From contig JBBDTK010000056.1 in the NCBI GenBank assembly GCA_040904405.1, forward strand, positions 1-44,047: DNA of 44,047 nucleotides, given 5' to 3'. Positions 34,543-42,527 of the stretch are shown piece after piece. Position 1 is the first letter of the stretch, and each line of letters opens with the position of its first letter. Made by a program: the position numbers and the translations under genes. The notes under the pieces are model-generated. The model did no database searches. It saw nothing but the letters and a program-made list of their open reading frames with translations, and was not told where the DNA came from. This DNA comes from VRUE01 sp040904405 (GTDB lineage Bacteria; Actinomycetota; Thermoleophilia; Solirubrobacterales; 70-9).

Positions 34543-35136
34543 ATGCTTACTCCAACCCGGATACTGGTCGTAAGTGGCGCTGCCCTGCTCGGATTGCTGC
34601 TTCTTGCTCTGTGGGCGATCGGAGTCGAGGGCGAGCCGACCAGCGACGCGGTCAGCCAAGCCGAAGTCCACGCACTCACCGGCGGCGTCTCTACCGCTGG
34701 CCTCCTAATCTGGGGCGCGACGGCGGGGGCGGCGGCTATGGCGGGCGTGGCGCTGCGAGGGTTCGACCAGGTCGAGGCGTCCCGGTTTCTCCTCATCAGC
34801 GCCGCGGGAATCGGGTATCTGGGCCTCGACGACGCCCTTCTCCTGCACGAGGACATCCTCCCCAATCAGGCGGGAATCTCGGAGCCGGTCGTGATGGCGT
34901 TGCTCGTGGTGGGGGCGATCGTGTGGGCGGTCGTATTCCGTGCGCTTATCCTGACTACTGACGTGGCGCTGCTGGCTGTTGCGGCGATCGCCTTCGCGAC
35001 CTCGATCTTGATCGACCTGCTCGGTATCTGGTCGATCGCAGGTGAGGACTGGGTCGGGTATGTGGGGCTCGCCGCGCTTTGCGGGTGGACGGTCGATACC
35101 TGCCTGCGGCAACTGGGCGCAAGCCGTAGCTCGTAA
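34543..35136 (+). CDS. Multi-pass membrane protein, unknown function
   Basis: 197 residues from ATG 34543; a GTG one codon earlier is also possible. Five or six hydrophobic segments occur: ILVVSGAALLGLLLLALWAI, VSTAGLLIWGATAGAAAMAG, FLLISAAGIGYLGL, VVMALLVVGAIVWAVVF, ALLAVAAIAFATSILIDLLG and VGYVGLAALCGWTVDTCL. The motif GLDDALLLHEDILP between helices 3 and 4 holds two Asp, one His and one Glu and looks like a conserved functional site, perhaps for metal or proton. I do not recognise a named family. It is divergent from the initiating sugar transferase, so it may belong to the envelope functions. Confidence 0.6.
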   Translation: MLTPTRILVVSGAALLGLLLLALWAIGVEGEPTSDAVSQAEVHALTGGVSTAGLLIWGATAGAAAMAGVALRGFDQVEASRFLLISAAGIGYLGLDDALLLHEDILPNQAGISEPVVMALLVVGAIVWAVVFRALILTTDVALLAVAAIAFATSILIDLLGIWSIAGEDWVGYVGLAALCGWTVDTCLRQLGASRSS

Positions 35137-35198
35137 ACAGCAATCTGGCGGCGCCGTCGCCTGATCTTGCAGGCGTGGAGACTGGCCGAGCGGGTTGG

Positions 35199-35441
35199 CT
35201 ATGCGTCCAGCTCGTAGGCGAGCTGGACGTGGGCCCTGGAGACCGCGAGGAAGGGGAGCCGGCGGGCCGGCCCGCCGGCGAGCGGCGTCACCTCGGCGTC
35301 GGTCAAGGCGAGGAAGGCGAGGTCCTGCTTGTTGAGGAAGTCGGAGAAGCGGCTGCGGTAGCTTTCCTCGGGCAGCGTCAGGTCGCCGACGATCCGGCTG
35401 CCTGCCGTCTCCATGGTGATGCGCTGCGCGCGGGTCGCCAT
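35199..35441 (-). CDS. Small conserved-looking protein (DUF6812-like)
   Basis: 80 residues. ATRAQRITMETAGSRIVGDLTLPEESYRSRFSDFLNKQDLAFLALTDAEVTPL is a compact alpha/beta sequence with no signal or membrane segment. I recall near-identical starts in actinobacterial proteins annotated as DUF6812, function unknown; the number is from memory. Regular codon use and a clear ATG support a real gene. The nearest neighbour on the right is the first copy of the ~50-bp repeat at 35484-35534. Confidence 0.6.
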   Translation of the reverse strand: MATRAQRITMETAGSRIVGDLTLPEESYRSRFSDFLNKQDLAFLALTDAEVTPLAGGPARRLPFLAVSRAHVQLAYELDA

Positions 35442-35483
35442 CTTGCCGCGTTCTATCGGCCTATCCGCTCGGCCGCTTTAGCT

Positions 35484-35534
35484 CCGGGATGCTCAGTGCG
35501 CCTCGTCCGAGGCGTGCGCCGGGGGCCGCGACTC
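35484..35534. repeat. ~50-bp direct repeat, copy A
   Basis: It starts CCGGGAT, and then 43 bp from CTCAGTG to GCGACTC (35492-35534) match 37062-37104 with one mismatch. Translated on the minus strand it ends ESRPPAHASDEAH-stop, the C-terminus of the zinc-ribbon-like protein at 37063-37629, although no such gene continues here. It is a duplicated gene end. Confidence 0.9.
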
Positions 35535-35610
35535 AGGCAGAATGCGTTGTTTCGCCACTGTCAATACAAGATTTCGCCAACGAAAGATGCCACTTTTCGC
35601 CAGCGGCTCG

Positions 35611-36849
35611 CTATGCCCACAGGGTGGCGAGCGGCCAAGCCTCCAGCCGTTCGCCGAAGGGAAGGCGCTCGGCGCCCGGGTAGAGCACCACGCCCCGGAC
35701 GAAGCGCTCCTTGCCGAGCCGGTCGCGCAGGGTTGCCAGGTGCTTGAAGTCATCGCCGCGCACCGTCGCCGAGGCCTTTACCTCTACGCCGGCGACGCGG
35801 CCGTCGGCTCCTTCCACGACGAAGTCGACCTCGGCCCCGGCCGCGGTTCGCATGTGGAGCAGCGACGCCCGCGTTCGCGCTGCGGTCGCCAGCTTCGCCA
35901 GCTCCATCCCCACGAAGCACTCCAGAACGACGCCCAGGAGCGAGTCATCCTCCTCCAGGCGTCGCCGATCGGCACGCAGGAGGTGCGCCAGCAGGGCGGA
36001 GTCGGCAAGCAGGAGCTTCGGCGCTTTGGTGATCTGCTTGACGCGGTTCGTGTGCCAGGCCGGCAGGGGGCGGATCAGGAAGACATGCTCCAGCAGGGTC
36101 AGGTAACGATCGAGCGAGGTTCGGGGGATGCCGACCGAGCTGCTCACCTCGGTCTTGTTGAGCGGCGCACGGACGCGGGAGGCGAGCGAGGCGAGCACCG
36201 CCGGGACCTGCGCGAGGCGCTCGATGTTCGCAAGGTCGCGAAGGTCGCGTTGAACGATCGCGGTCAGGTAGGAGGCGAGCCACTCTTCGCGCCGGTCGGC
36301 CTCGCGGGCCACCGCCTCGGGAAAGCCACCGCGCACGATGCGCTCGATCAGATCCTCGCGCGACGTCTGCGGCGCGGCGGGGGGCGAGGAGGCGCCGTCC
36401 AGGAACAGCTCGATGGTCCCGTCACCCCGGCCCTCGATCTCGGCCTGCGAGAACGGCCACAGCGTGTGGACCTCGACCCGTCCCGCGAGCGACTCGGACA
36501 CGGTCGGCAGGAGCATCACCTGGGCGGAGCCGGTGAGGATGAAGCGGCCGGGGCGGCGTTCGCGGTCGATCGCCGCCTTGATCGGGAGCAGCAACTCGGG
36601 CGCCCGCTGGAGCTCGTCGATGACGATCGGGCCGTCGGTGCTCTCGATGAACTCGACCGGATCGCGGCGAGCTGCTTCGAGAGTGCGCAGATCGTCGAGG
36701 CTGAGGTAGCGGGCGGGATGCGGGCCTGCGGCGAGACCCTGCACCAGCGTGCTCTTGCCGGCCTGGCGGGGGCCGACCAGCATCACCGCCGGCGTATCGC
36801 CGAGGGCGGCAAGGAGCTTGGGGGTTATGGCACGCTCGATGGTCCGCAT
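35611..36849 (-). CDS. AAA ATPase with C-terminal DUF4143 (PD-(D/E)XK-like) domain, copy 1
   Basis: 412 residues. AVMLVGPRQAGKSTLVQGLA is Walker A, GPIVIDELQRAPELLLPIK Walker B, and FILTGSAQVMLLP the sensor/STGS-like segment. The middle HTH-like part has VGIPRTSLDRYLTLLEHVFLIRPLPAW. The C-terminal DUF4143 carries GAEVDFVVEGADGRVAGVEVKAS, a PD-(D/E)XK-type nuclease fold with E...D...EVK. The family is widespread and often horizontally mobile; its function is unsettled (ATP-dependent nuclease or toxin-like). AGAGGA precedes the ATG by 6 nt, and a TATAAT promoter sits inside an inverted repeat (36865-36891). The gene lies between ~50-bp direct repeats, suggesting insertion. A second family member is at 37738-38991. 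Confidence 0.88.
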   Translation of the reverse strand: MRTIERAITPKLLAALGDTPAVMLVGPRQAGKSTLVQGLAAGPHPARYLSLDDLRTLEAARRDPVEFIESTDGPIVIDELQRAPELLLPIKAAIDRERRPGRFILTGSAQVMLLPTVSESLAGRVEVHTLWPFSQAEIEGRGDGTIELFLDGASSPPAAPQTSREDLIERIVRGGFPEAVAREADRREEWLASYLTAIVQRDLRDLANIERLAQVPAVLASLASRVRAPLNKTEVSSSVGIPRTSLDRYLTLLEHVFLIRPLPAWHTNRVKQITKAPKLLLADSALLAHLLRADRRRLEEDDSLLGVVLECFVGMELAKLATAARTRASLLHMRTAAGAEVDFVVEGADGRVAGVEVKASATVRGDDFKHLATLRDRLGKERFVRGVVLYPGAERLPFGERLEAWPLATLWA

Positions 36850-36864
36850 GAATCGTCCTCTGTC

Positions 36865-36891
36865 TGGTCATTATATGACCACTTGGTGGTC
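36865..36891 (-). promoter_or_regulatory. Promoter with overlapping operator of DUF4143 copy 1
   Basis: TGGTCAT (36865-36871), TAT, ATGACCA (36875-36881) form a perfect inverted repeat. On the minus strand it contains an exact TATAAT (36870-36875), 20 nt before the ATG. A third half-site, TGGTC, follows at 36887-36891 and pairs with the middle one as ACCAC-TTG-GTGGT. A repressor bound here would cover the -10 box. Confidence 0.65.
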
Positions 36892-37050
36892 GATTTATGA
36901 AGCACGTCCAATCTGCAAGTTGCGGCCCGTCCTCGATCGGGACGGCGATGAAGTACGGCGGCGAGAAGCGCCCCCAATACCTGCGGCGACGCCACCTCCG
37001 CCGCCTCGCCGTGGATCGGGTCGGTGAGGTCGTCGCGAGTTCAACGAGCG

Positions 37051-37104
37051 CCGGGATAGGCCTCAGTGAGCCTCGTCCGAGGCGTGCGCCGGGGGCCGCG
37101 ACTC
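37051..37104. repeat. ~50-bp direct repeat, copy B
   Basis: It starts CCGGGAT, then after a 3-bp difference CTCAGTG to GCGACTC (37062-37104), matching 35492-35534 with one mismatch. It covers the last 13 codons and stop of the CxxC protein gene. Together with copy A it brackets about 1.5 kb holding one DUF4143 gene. Confidence 0.9.
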
Positions 37105-37629
37105 CTCCGCCAGCGAGGTGATCTCGAGCTGGCCGTGGGCGGCCGCTTCGAGCACCTCGGTCGCCTCCTCGGCCGAGCGGGCGTAGAGCTCGACCAGCAT
37201 GTGGACGACGATCCGCTCGCCGTCGTGCTTGTGGAAGCGGACGTGGGCGAAGAACTCGCGCACGCCGGCCTCGCCGAAGGCGCCGTAGGCGAGCAGCTCG
37301 GCCGCTTCGGGCCCGGCGCAGCTCTCGATCCGGTCCTGGTCGACGGTCACCGTGCAGGAGGCGACCCACGGCGTGCCGGCGACCATCCGCTCCCAGCGGT
37401 CCTCGATCGGCACCACGCGGTCGTCCTGGAAGGTCAGGTGCGGCTGGTCGTGCATGCAGTCGAGGCACTGCACGGCCGATTCCTGCACTTCGTCGATCCC
37501 TTCCGCCGGGATCCCGGTCTCGGGGTCGACGCGGCGGATCGCGTCGTAGTGCAGCTGGATCTCCAGGTTCTGGGACCAGCAGCGGTAGCAGCGCAGCCAG
37601 GCCGAGCGGTCCCGGTCGGTCTCGTTCAT
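37063..37629 (-). CDS. Zinc-ribbon-like (two CxxC) protein, unknown function
   Basis: 188 residues from ATG 37629; a GTG at 37668 is less likely. WLRCYRCWSQNLEIQLHYD and VQCLDCMHDQPHLTF give two CxxC pairs that could bind one zinc ion. The rest is an acidic alpha/beta domain (FFAHVRFHKHDGERIVVHMLVELYARSAEEATEVLE) ending SRPPAHASDEAH. It has no signal or membrane segment. I do not recognise the family. The last 13 codons and stop are duplicated at 35484-35534 beyond the DUF4143 gene, so the region downstream of this gene has been rearranged. It is divergent from the second DUF4143 gene. Confidence 0.7.
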   Translation of the reverse strand: MNETDRDRSAWLRCYRCWSQNLEIQLHYDAIRRVDPETGIPAEGIDEVQESAVQCLDCMHDQPHLTFQDDRVVPIEDRWERMVAGTPWVASCTVTVDQDRIESCAGPEAAELLAYGAFGEAGVREFFAHVRFHKHDGERIVVHMLVELYARSAEEATEVLEAAAHGQLEITSLAEESRPPAHASDEAH

Positions 37630-37673
37630 GCCCCCATTGTCGCGCTCCGCGCGGCGCGGCGCATACACGCAGG

Positions 37674-37731
37674 CTAGTATACAAAATGTTGGAGCTAAAG
37701 TTTACAATTTGCCGGACATCTAGTGTACAAT
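37674..37731 (+). promoter_or_regulatory. AT-rich promoter of DUF4143 copy 2, with direct repeats; leaderless start
   Basis: CTAGTATACAA (37674-37684) and CTAGTGTACAA (37720-37730) are direct repeats 46 bp apart, with a related TTTACAAT between them. TACAAT (37726-37731) is a good -10 box whose start point would fall on the ATG at 37738. No Shine-Dalgarno is present, which fits a leaderless transcript. Confidence 0.55.
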
Positions 37732-37737
37732 CTTGCA

Positions 37738-38991
37738 ATGAGCTTCACCCCGACTCAGAGCCTGGTCTCCCGGCACGTCCATCCGATCGTGCTCGAGGCG
37801 CTCTCCGCAAGCCGCGCGGTGGCCCTGCTCGGCGCCCGGCAGGTCGGCAAGAGCACCTTGGCACTCGAGATCGCCCGTTCCGCGCATCCCGCCGAGTACA
37901 TTTCCCTCGACGATCCCGCGGCGGCGCAGGCGGCCCGTTCGGAGCCCGTGGAGATGATCGCGAACCTCCGAGGCCCGGCGGTGATCGACGAGATCCAGCG
38001 CGCGCCCGACCTGTTGCTGGCGATCAAGCAGAAGCTGGACAGGGACGACTCCCGGGGGCAGTTCCTGCTCACCGGGTCGGCAGATCTGCTGACCCTGCCC
38101 ACCATCGCCGATGCGCTTCCAGGGCGGGTCCAGTACCTGCGTCTATGGCCGTTCAGCCAGGCGGAGCTCTCCGGCGTCAGCTCGTCGTTCGTGGACGCCG
38201 CCTTCGCGGGGCGCCTCCCGCAGGTGGCGGATTCGCCGGTGGGCCGGCGGGCGATCGCGCCGATTCTGCTCAAGGGCGGCTATCCGGAGGCTCAAGGACT
38301 TACGCCGCGGGGTCTCGGCCGGTTCTTCGAAAGCTACGTCGAGTCGCTCCTCGGCCGGGATCTGGACGACGTGGCGGAGGTCCGGGAGCCCGCGAACGTG
38401 AGCAACGTGCTGCAGATGATCGGCGCCCGCTCGGGCGCCATCCTCAGCATCAACGGCCTCGCGGTCGACCTCGGGATCAGCCGGCCGACCGTCGAGAGGT
38501 ACGTCGAGATACTCGAGCGTCTGTTCATCGTCCGGCGAATCCGCGCCTGGCACCGGAATCTCGGCGCGAAGCTGGTCAAGAGCCCGAAGGCGTACGTGGT
38601 TGACAGCGGCCTGCTGGCCCAGCTCATCGGCGCCGACGAGGATCGCATCGCCGACGACGGGGCCGTGGCGGGCGCGATGCTGGAGAGCTTCGTCGCGATG
38701 GAGCTCATCCGCCTGGCGGAACTCTCGGATCGACCGCCGTCGATACACCACTTCCGCGACCGGCGCCAGAGGGAGGTGGATGTCGTGCTCGAGCGGCGCA
38801 GCGGGGAGATCGTCGGCATCGAGGTCAAGGCCGGAGCCTCGCTCGATGCGGGGGACTTCGCCGGCTTGCGGCTTTTGCGCGACAGCCTCGGCGAGCGCTT
38901 CAAGGCAGGCGCGGTGCTCTACACCGGTGCGCAGACGCTGCCCTTCGGCGATCGCCTCGCGGCGGTCCCGGTGAGCGCTCTCTGGAGCTGA
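37738..38991 (+). CDS. AAA ATPase with C-terminal DUF4143 (PD-(D/E)XK-like) domain, copy 2
   Basis: 417 residues from ATG 37738 (MSFTPTQSLVSRH). AVALLGARQVGKSTLALEIA is Walker A, PAVIDEIQRAPDLLLAIKQ Walker B, and QFLLTGSADLLTLPTIADALPGR the sensor region. LAVDLGISRPTVERYVEILERLFIVRRI is the middle helix-turn-helix-like segment. REVDVVLERRSGEIVGIEVKAG is the nuclease-like E...D...EVK site. Same family as the protein encoded at 35611-36849, but the two differ over most positions and face opposite directions. It is therefore a separate acquisition or an old duplicate rather than a fresh copy. It is complete and its ATPase motifs are intact. Confidence 0.9.
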   Translation: MSFTPTQSLVSRHVHPIVLEALSASRAVALLGARQVGKSTLALEIARSAHPAEYISLDDPAAAQAARSEPVEMIANLRGPAVIDEIQRAPDLLLAIKQKLDRDDSRGQFLLTGSADLLTLPTIADALPGRVQYLRLWPFSQAELSGVSSSFVDAAFAGRLPQVADSPVGRRAIAPILLKGGYPEAQGLTPRGLGRFFESYVESLLGRDLDDVAEVREPANVSNVLQMIGARSGAILSINGLAVDLGISRPTVERYVEILERLFIVRRIRAWHRNLGAKLVKSPKAYVVDSGLLAQLIGADEDRIADDGAVAGAMLESFVAMELIRLAELSDRPPSIHHFRDRRQREVDVVLERRSGEIVGIEVKAGASLDAGDFAGLRLLRDSLGERFKAGAVLYTGAQTLPFGDRLAAVPVSALWS

Positions 38992-38999
38992 TCGCGCGC

Positions 39000-40994
39000 T
39001 CAGGCCGTCGCGGCGGCTGTGGCGCGGCGCTCGACCAGGGCGACTATCTCGCCCATGATCCTGTTGATGTCGAAGTCCTTCGGCGTGTAGACGCCGTCGA
39101 CGCCGGCCTCGCGCAGGCGCTCGGCGTCGGCCGGGGGGATGATGCCGCCGGCGACGACCGGGGCCTCGACGCCCTCGGCGCGCAGCCGCCGCACCACGTC
39201 GGGGACCAGCTCCAGGTGGGAGCCGGAGAGGATCGAGAGGCCGACCACGTCGACGTCCTCCTGCAGCGCCGACTCGGCGATCTCCTCGGGCGTGAGGCGG
39301 ATTCCCTGGTAGATCACCTCCATGCCGGCGTCGCGAGCGCGCAGGGCGATCTGCTCGGAGCCGTTGGAGTGGCCGTCGAGACCGGGCTTGCCGACCAGGA
39401 TCTTGATCCGGTGGCCGATCCGCTCGGAGACCTCGTCGACGCGGGCGCGGATCGCCGCCAGCTCGTCCGGGTGCCCCGGCGGCGCCGCCCCGTCGACGCC
39501 GGTCGGCGCGCGGTAGGCGCCGAAGGCCTCGCGCAGGACGGCGGCCCACTCGCCGGTCGTCGCGCCGGCCTTGGCGGCGGCGATCGTCGCCGGCATCACG
39601 TTCTGGCTCTCGTCGGCGGCGACCCGGCCGAGCTCCTCCAGCGCCGCCCGCACCGCGCTCTCGTCGCGCTCGGCCTTCCAGGCCTCCAGCGCCTCGACCC
39701 GCTCGCGCTCGACCTCGGGGTCGGGGGTGAGGATGCCGCCGTCGGCGCCGGCGGTGAGCGGAGAGTCCTCGCTCTCCTTGTAGGCGTTCTGCCCGACGAC
39801 CACCTGCTCGCCGCTCTCGATCCGCGCCACCCGCTCGCGGTGGGACTCGACCAGGCGCGACTTCATGTAGGCGACGGCGGCGACGGCGCCGCCGTGCTCG
39901 GTGACCACGGCCATCTCGGCCCGGGCGCCCTCGCTCAGCTCCTCGACCAGGCCGTCCATCACGGTCGAGCCCTCGAACAGGTCCGGGTACTCGAGCAGGT
40001 CGGTCTCCTCGGCCAGCACCTGCTGGATCCGCAGGCTCCACTGCTGGTCCCAGGGGCGGGGCAGGCCCATCGCCTCGTTCCAGGCCGGCAGCTGGATCGC
40101 CCGGGCGCGGGCGTCGCGGCTCAGCGTCACCGCCAGCGCCTCGAGCACGATCCGCTGGATGTTGTTCTCCGGCTGCGCCTCGGTCAGGCCGAGCGAGTTG
40201 ACCTGCACCCCGTAGCGGAAGCGCAGCATCTTCTCGTCCGTGACCCCGTAGCGCTCGCGGCCGATCTGATTCCAGAGCCGGCCCATCGCGCGCAGCTTGG
40301 CGATCTCCTCGACCAGGCGGATGCCGGCGTTGACGAAGAAGGAGATGCGGCCGAAGACCTTGGCGAAGTCGGCCTCGGCGACCTGGCCGCGCGCCTTGAC
40401 CTCGTCGAGCACGGCGATCCCGGTGCAGAGCGCGTAGGCGATCTCCTGGACCGGCGTCGCCCCGGCCTCCTGCAGGTGGTAGCTGCAGATGTTGGTCGGG
40501 TTCCAGCTCGGCGCCTCGTTGACCGTGAAGGCGACCATGTCGGCGATCAGCCGCATCGAGGGCTCGGGCGGGAAGGCGTAGGTGCCGCGCGAGAGGTACT
40601 CCTTGATGATGTCGTTCTGGGTCGTGCCCTTGAGCGCTGCGCGCTCGATGCCGTTCTCCTCGGCGACCGTGACGTAGAGGCCGAGCAGCCAGGCGGCGGT
40701 GGCGTTGATCGTCATCGAGGTGTTCATCTCGTCGAGCGGGATCCCGTCGAAGAGCTGGTGCATGTCGCCCTTGTGCACGACCGAGACGCCGACCTTGCCG
40801 ACCTCGCCGCGGGCGAGGACGTGGTCGGGGTCATAGCCGGTCTGGGTGGGGAGGTCGAAGGCGACCGAAAGGCCGGTCTGGCCCTTTTCCAGATTGCGCC
40901 GGTAGAGCTCGTTGGAGCGGCGGGCGTCGGAATGGCCCGCGTAGGTGCGCATCACCCAGGGGCGGTCGCGCTCGGGCAGTCGGTGCTCGGACAT
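39000..40994 (-). CDS. ecm: Ethylmalonyl-CoA mutase (coenzyme B12-dependent)
   Basis: 664 residues from ATG 40994. RPWVMRTYAGHSDARRSNELYR and GLSVAFDLPTQTGYDPDHVLARGEVGKVGVSV begin the catalytic barrel. MNTSMTINATAAWLLGLY, KGTTQNDIIKEYLSRGTY, CSYHLQEAGATPVQEIA and LPAWNEAMGLPRPWDQQW follow. The C-terminal cobalamin domain has GKPGLDGHSNGSEQIA, with the DxHxxG motif at D540, H542 and G545. The LDGHSNGSEQIA form and single-chain length match the MeaA/Ecm type rather than classic methylmalonyl-CoA mutase. It rearranges ethylmalonyl-CoA to methylsuccinyl-CoA. The epimerase needed with it is not seen. ccr lies only 1.5 kb away on the same strand, separated by three other genes. Confidence 0.92.
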   Translation of the reverse strand: MSEHRLPERDRPWVMRTYAGHSDARRSNELYRRNLEKGQTGLSVAFDLPTQTGYDPDHVLARGEVGKVGVSVVHKGDMHQLFDGIPLDEMNTSMTINATAAWLLGLYVTVAEENGIERAALKGTTQNDIIKEYLSRGTYAFPPEPSMRLIADMVAFTVNEAPSWNPTNICSYHLQEAGATPVQEIAYALCTGIAVLDEVKARGQVAEADFAKVFGRISFFVNAGIRLVEEIAKLRAMGRLWNQIGRERYGVTDEKMLRFRYGVQVNSLGLTEAQPENNIQRIVLEALAVTLSRDARARAIQLPAWNEAMGLPRPWDQQWSLRIQQVLAEETDLLEYPDLFEGSTVMDGLVEELSEGARAEMAVVTEHGGAVAAVAYMKSRLVESHRERVARIESGEQVVVGQNAYKESEDSPLTAGADGGILTPDPEVERERVEALEAWKAERDESAVRAALEELGRVAADESQNVMPATIAAAKAGATTGEWAAVLREAFGAYRAPTGVDGAAPPGHPDELAAIRARVDEVSERIGHRIKILVGKPGLDGHSNGSEQIALRARDAGMEVIYQGIRLTPEEIAESALQEDVDVVGLSILSGSHLELVPDVVRRLRAEGVEAPVVAGGIIPPADAERLREAGVDGVYTPKDFDINRIMGEIVALVERRATAAATA

Positions 40995-41086
40995 CGATGC
41001 CAATGATATTTGCCCGGGCGAGAAAGACAGCGTTCATGCGTCACAGCGCGCACCTTTTCCCAGGGCCTGTGTTTAGGCTGCCGACG

Positions 41087-41782
41087 ATGAAGCTCCGGAT
41101 CGCAGCCGTCTCGCTGGCGCTGCTGACGCTCGGCCTCGCCCTCGCGGCGAGCTCCTCGGCGGCGGTGGTCGGCATCTACCGCAACTCGATGCAGTCCAAC
41201 GCGCAGCGCGGCCAGGTCCTCAAGGACTTCGGCGAGCGCTGCGGTCGCGGTGGCTCCAGCCAGGCCTTCCGCATCTTCGTCGGCAAACGCACCAAGGAGT
41301 GCGGCTACCGCACTCCGGTGGTCGGCCGCGACCTCGAAATCGCCGCCGCCGGCCGCCTGCTCAGCAGCACCCCGCAGCCGGTCCAGCGCCGCGCCTTCCT
41401 CTCGCTCAACCTGCGCGCCGGCGGCAACGGCGCCCGCTACCAGCTCGCGGTCTTCCCGCTGCAGCGCAAGGCGCAGCTGCGCAAGGTGCTGCCCGACGGC
41501 AAGGTCGAGTTCCTGCACGTCGAGAAGGGCATCCGGACCCGCGGGGTCAACCAGGCCAACGAGCTGCGGCTGCGCGCCTTCAACGTAACCGCCGGCCCGG
41601 AGCGGGGCAAATGCCGCATCCTCGCCTTCGCCGGGCGCCGGCTGGTCGCCGACGTCAGCGACGCCGCCGCCGGCGACCTGCAGGGGCGCGCCTCGGGCTT
41701 CTCGGTCGGCGCCGTCGGCAACGCCAAGGGCGCGACCGGCAGCTTCGACGATGTCGTGATCCGCGTCCCCAGTCCCTTCTAG
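41087..41782 (+). CDS. Secreted protein with LamG-like C-terminus, unknown function
   Basis: 231 residues from ATG 41087 (MKLRIAAVSLALLTLGLALAASSSAA signal peptide, cleavage near 26). The mature protein begins VVGIYRNSMQSNAQRGQVL and has four cysteines (CGRGG, ECGYR, KCRIL region). The C-terminal half, with RAGGNGARYQLAVFPLQRK, LRLRAFNVTAGPERGKCRILAFAGRRLVADVSDA and GSFDDVVIRVPSPF, has the strand pattern and FDDVV ending of concanavalin/LamG-like domains. It is probably an extracellular glycan- or lipid-binding protein. I recognise no named family. Confidence 0.7.
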   Translation: MKLRIAAVSLALLTLGLALAASSSAAVVGIYRNSMQSNAQRGQVLKDFGERCGRGGSSQAFRIFVGKRTKECGYRTPVVGRDLEIAAAGRLLSSTPQPVQRRAFLSLNLRAGGNGARYQLAVFPLQRKAQLRKVLPDGKVEFLHVEKGIRTRGVNQANELRLRAFNVTAGPERGKCRILAFAGRRLVADVSDAAAGDLQGRASGFSVGAVGNAKGATGSFDDVVIRVPSPF

Positions 41783-41921
41783 GGGTGGATGTGGCCGGCG
41801 CATATCGGCGTCCTCGGTCGCTCGCGTGCAGAGCACGCCACGCTTCCTGCGTCCTTGATCTGCTTGGCCACGCACGCCCCCAGTCGCACGCGGTCGTGGA
41901 ATCGACCATCTAGTCCCCATA

Positions 41922-42218
41922 ATGGTGGCGATGACGACGACGATCGAGAAGCCGCGCGCGGCTGGCCCCGATGCCGACCTGGGCGGTGAGTGGCGGGTGA
42001 TCGTCTGCAACGACAACCACAACACCTTCGAACACGTCGCCTCGACCCTGGCCAGGGTCCTGCCCGGGATGACCCTGGACCGCGGGCACGAGATCGCCGA
42101 CACGATCCACAGCAGCGGTCAGGCGATCGTCTGGTCCGGCGCCCGCGAGCCCGCCGAGCACTACTGGGAGCAGCTCAGCTCCGCCGGCCTCACCATGGCG
42201 CCGCTCGAGCGCGGGTAG
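41922..42218 (+). CDS. clpS: ATP-dependent Clp protease adaptor ClpS
   Basis: 98 residues; the ATG at 41931 (three codons later) is an equally possible start. WRVIVCNDNHNTFEHVASTLARVLPGM is the ClpS core: ND(N)HNTFEHV forms the N-end-rule substrate pocket. ADTIHSSGQAIVWSGAREPAEHYWEQLSSAGL and a PLE-type end follow. It delivers proteins with destabilising N-termini to ClpA/ClpC-ClpP. No clp gene adjoins it, which is usual in actinobacteria. No Shine-Dalgarno is obvious before the first ATG. Confidence 0.92.
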   Translation: MVAMTTTIEKPRAAGPDADLGGEWRVIVCNDNHNTFEHVASTLARVLPGMTLDRGHEIADTIHSSGQAIVWSGAREPAEHYWEQLSSAGLTMAPLERG

Positions 42219-42231
42219 CGATCGACCGCCG

Positions 42232-42525
42232 CTACTCGGCGGCGACCAGGGTGTGCCAGGCGGGCAGGATCGGCAGGTCGTGCAGGTCGATCACCGCGGC
42301 GCGGGCCTGCTCGATCTCCTCGGAGAACCAGTAGCGCTCGAAGTCGGCGCGGCTCTCCCAGACCGAGGTCTGCTGGAAGCCGAGCGGGTCGTCGATCGAG
42401 CGGGTCAGCGACCAGCTCTTGGCGCCGAAGGCGGGCATCCGCGCCGCCGCCGGCTGCCAGAGGTCGAGCCAGCGATCGGCCTTGAAGGGGGCGACGTGCC
42501 AGTCCAGCCTGCATACCTCGGCCAT
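42232..42525 (-). CDS. Small antibiotic-biosynthesis-monooxygenase-like protein
   Basis: 97 residues from ATG 42525, with GGGAG and AGAG upstream. CRLDWHVAPFKADRWLDLWQPA, WSLTRSIDDPLGFQQTSVWESRADFERYWFSEEIEQARA and LPAWHTLVAAE show the dimeric alpha/beta ferredoxin-like pattern (VWES..DFERYW) of the ABM/Dabb families. Such proteins are cofactorless oxygenases, heme-degrading enzymes or of unknown function. Its start lies 2 nt after the ccr stop, so it is probably co-transcribed with ccr. The reaction is unknown. Confidence 0.7.
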   Translation of the reverse strand: MAEVCRLDWHVAPFKADRWLDLWQPAAARMPAFGAKSWSLTRSIDDPLGFQQTSVWESRADFERYWFSEEIEQARAAVIDLHDLPILPAWHTLVAAE

Positions 42526-42527
42526 CT

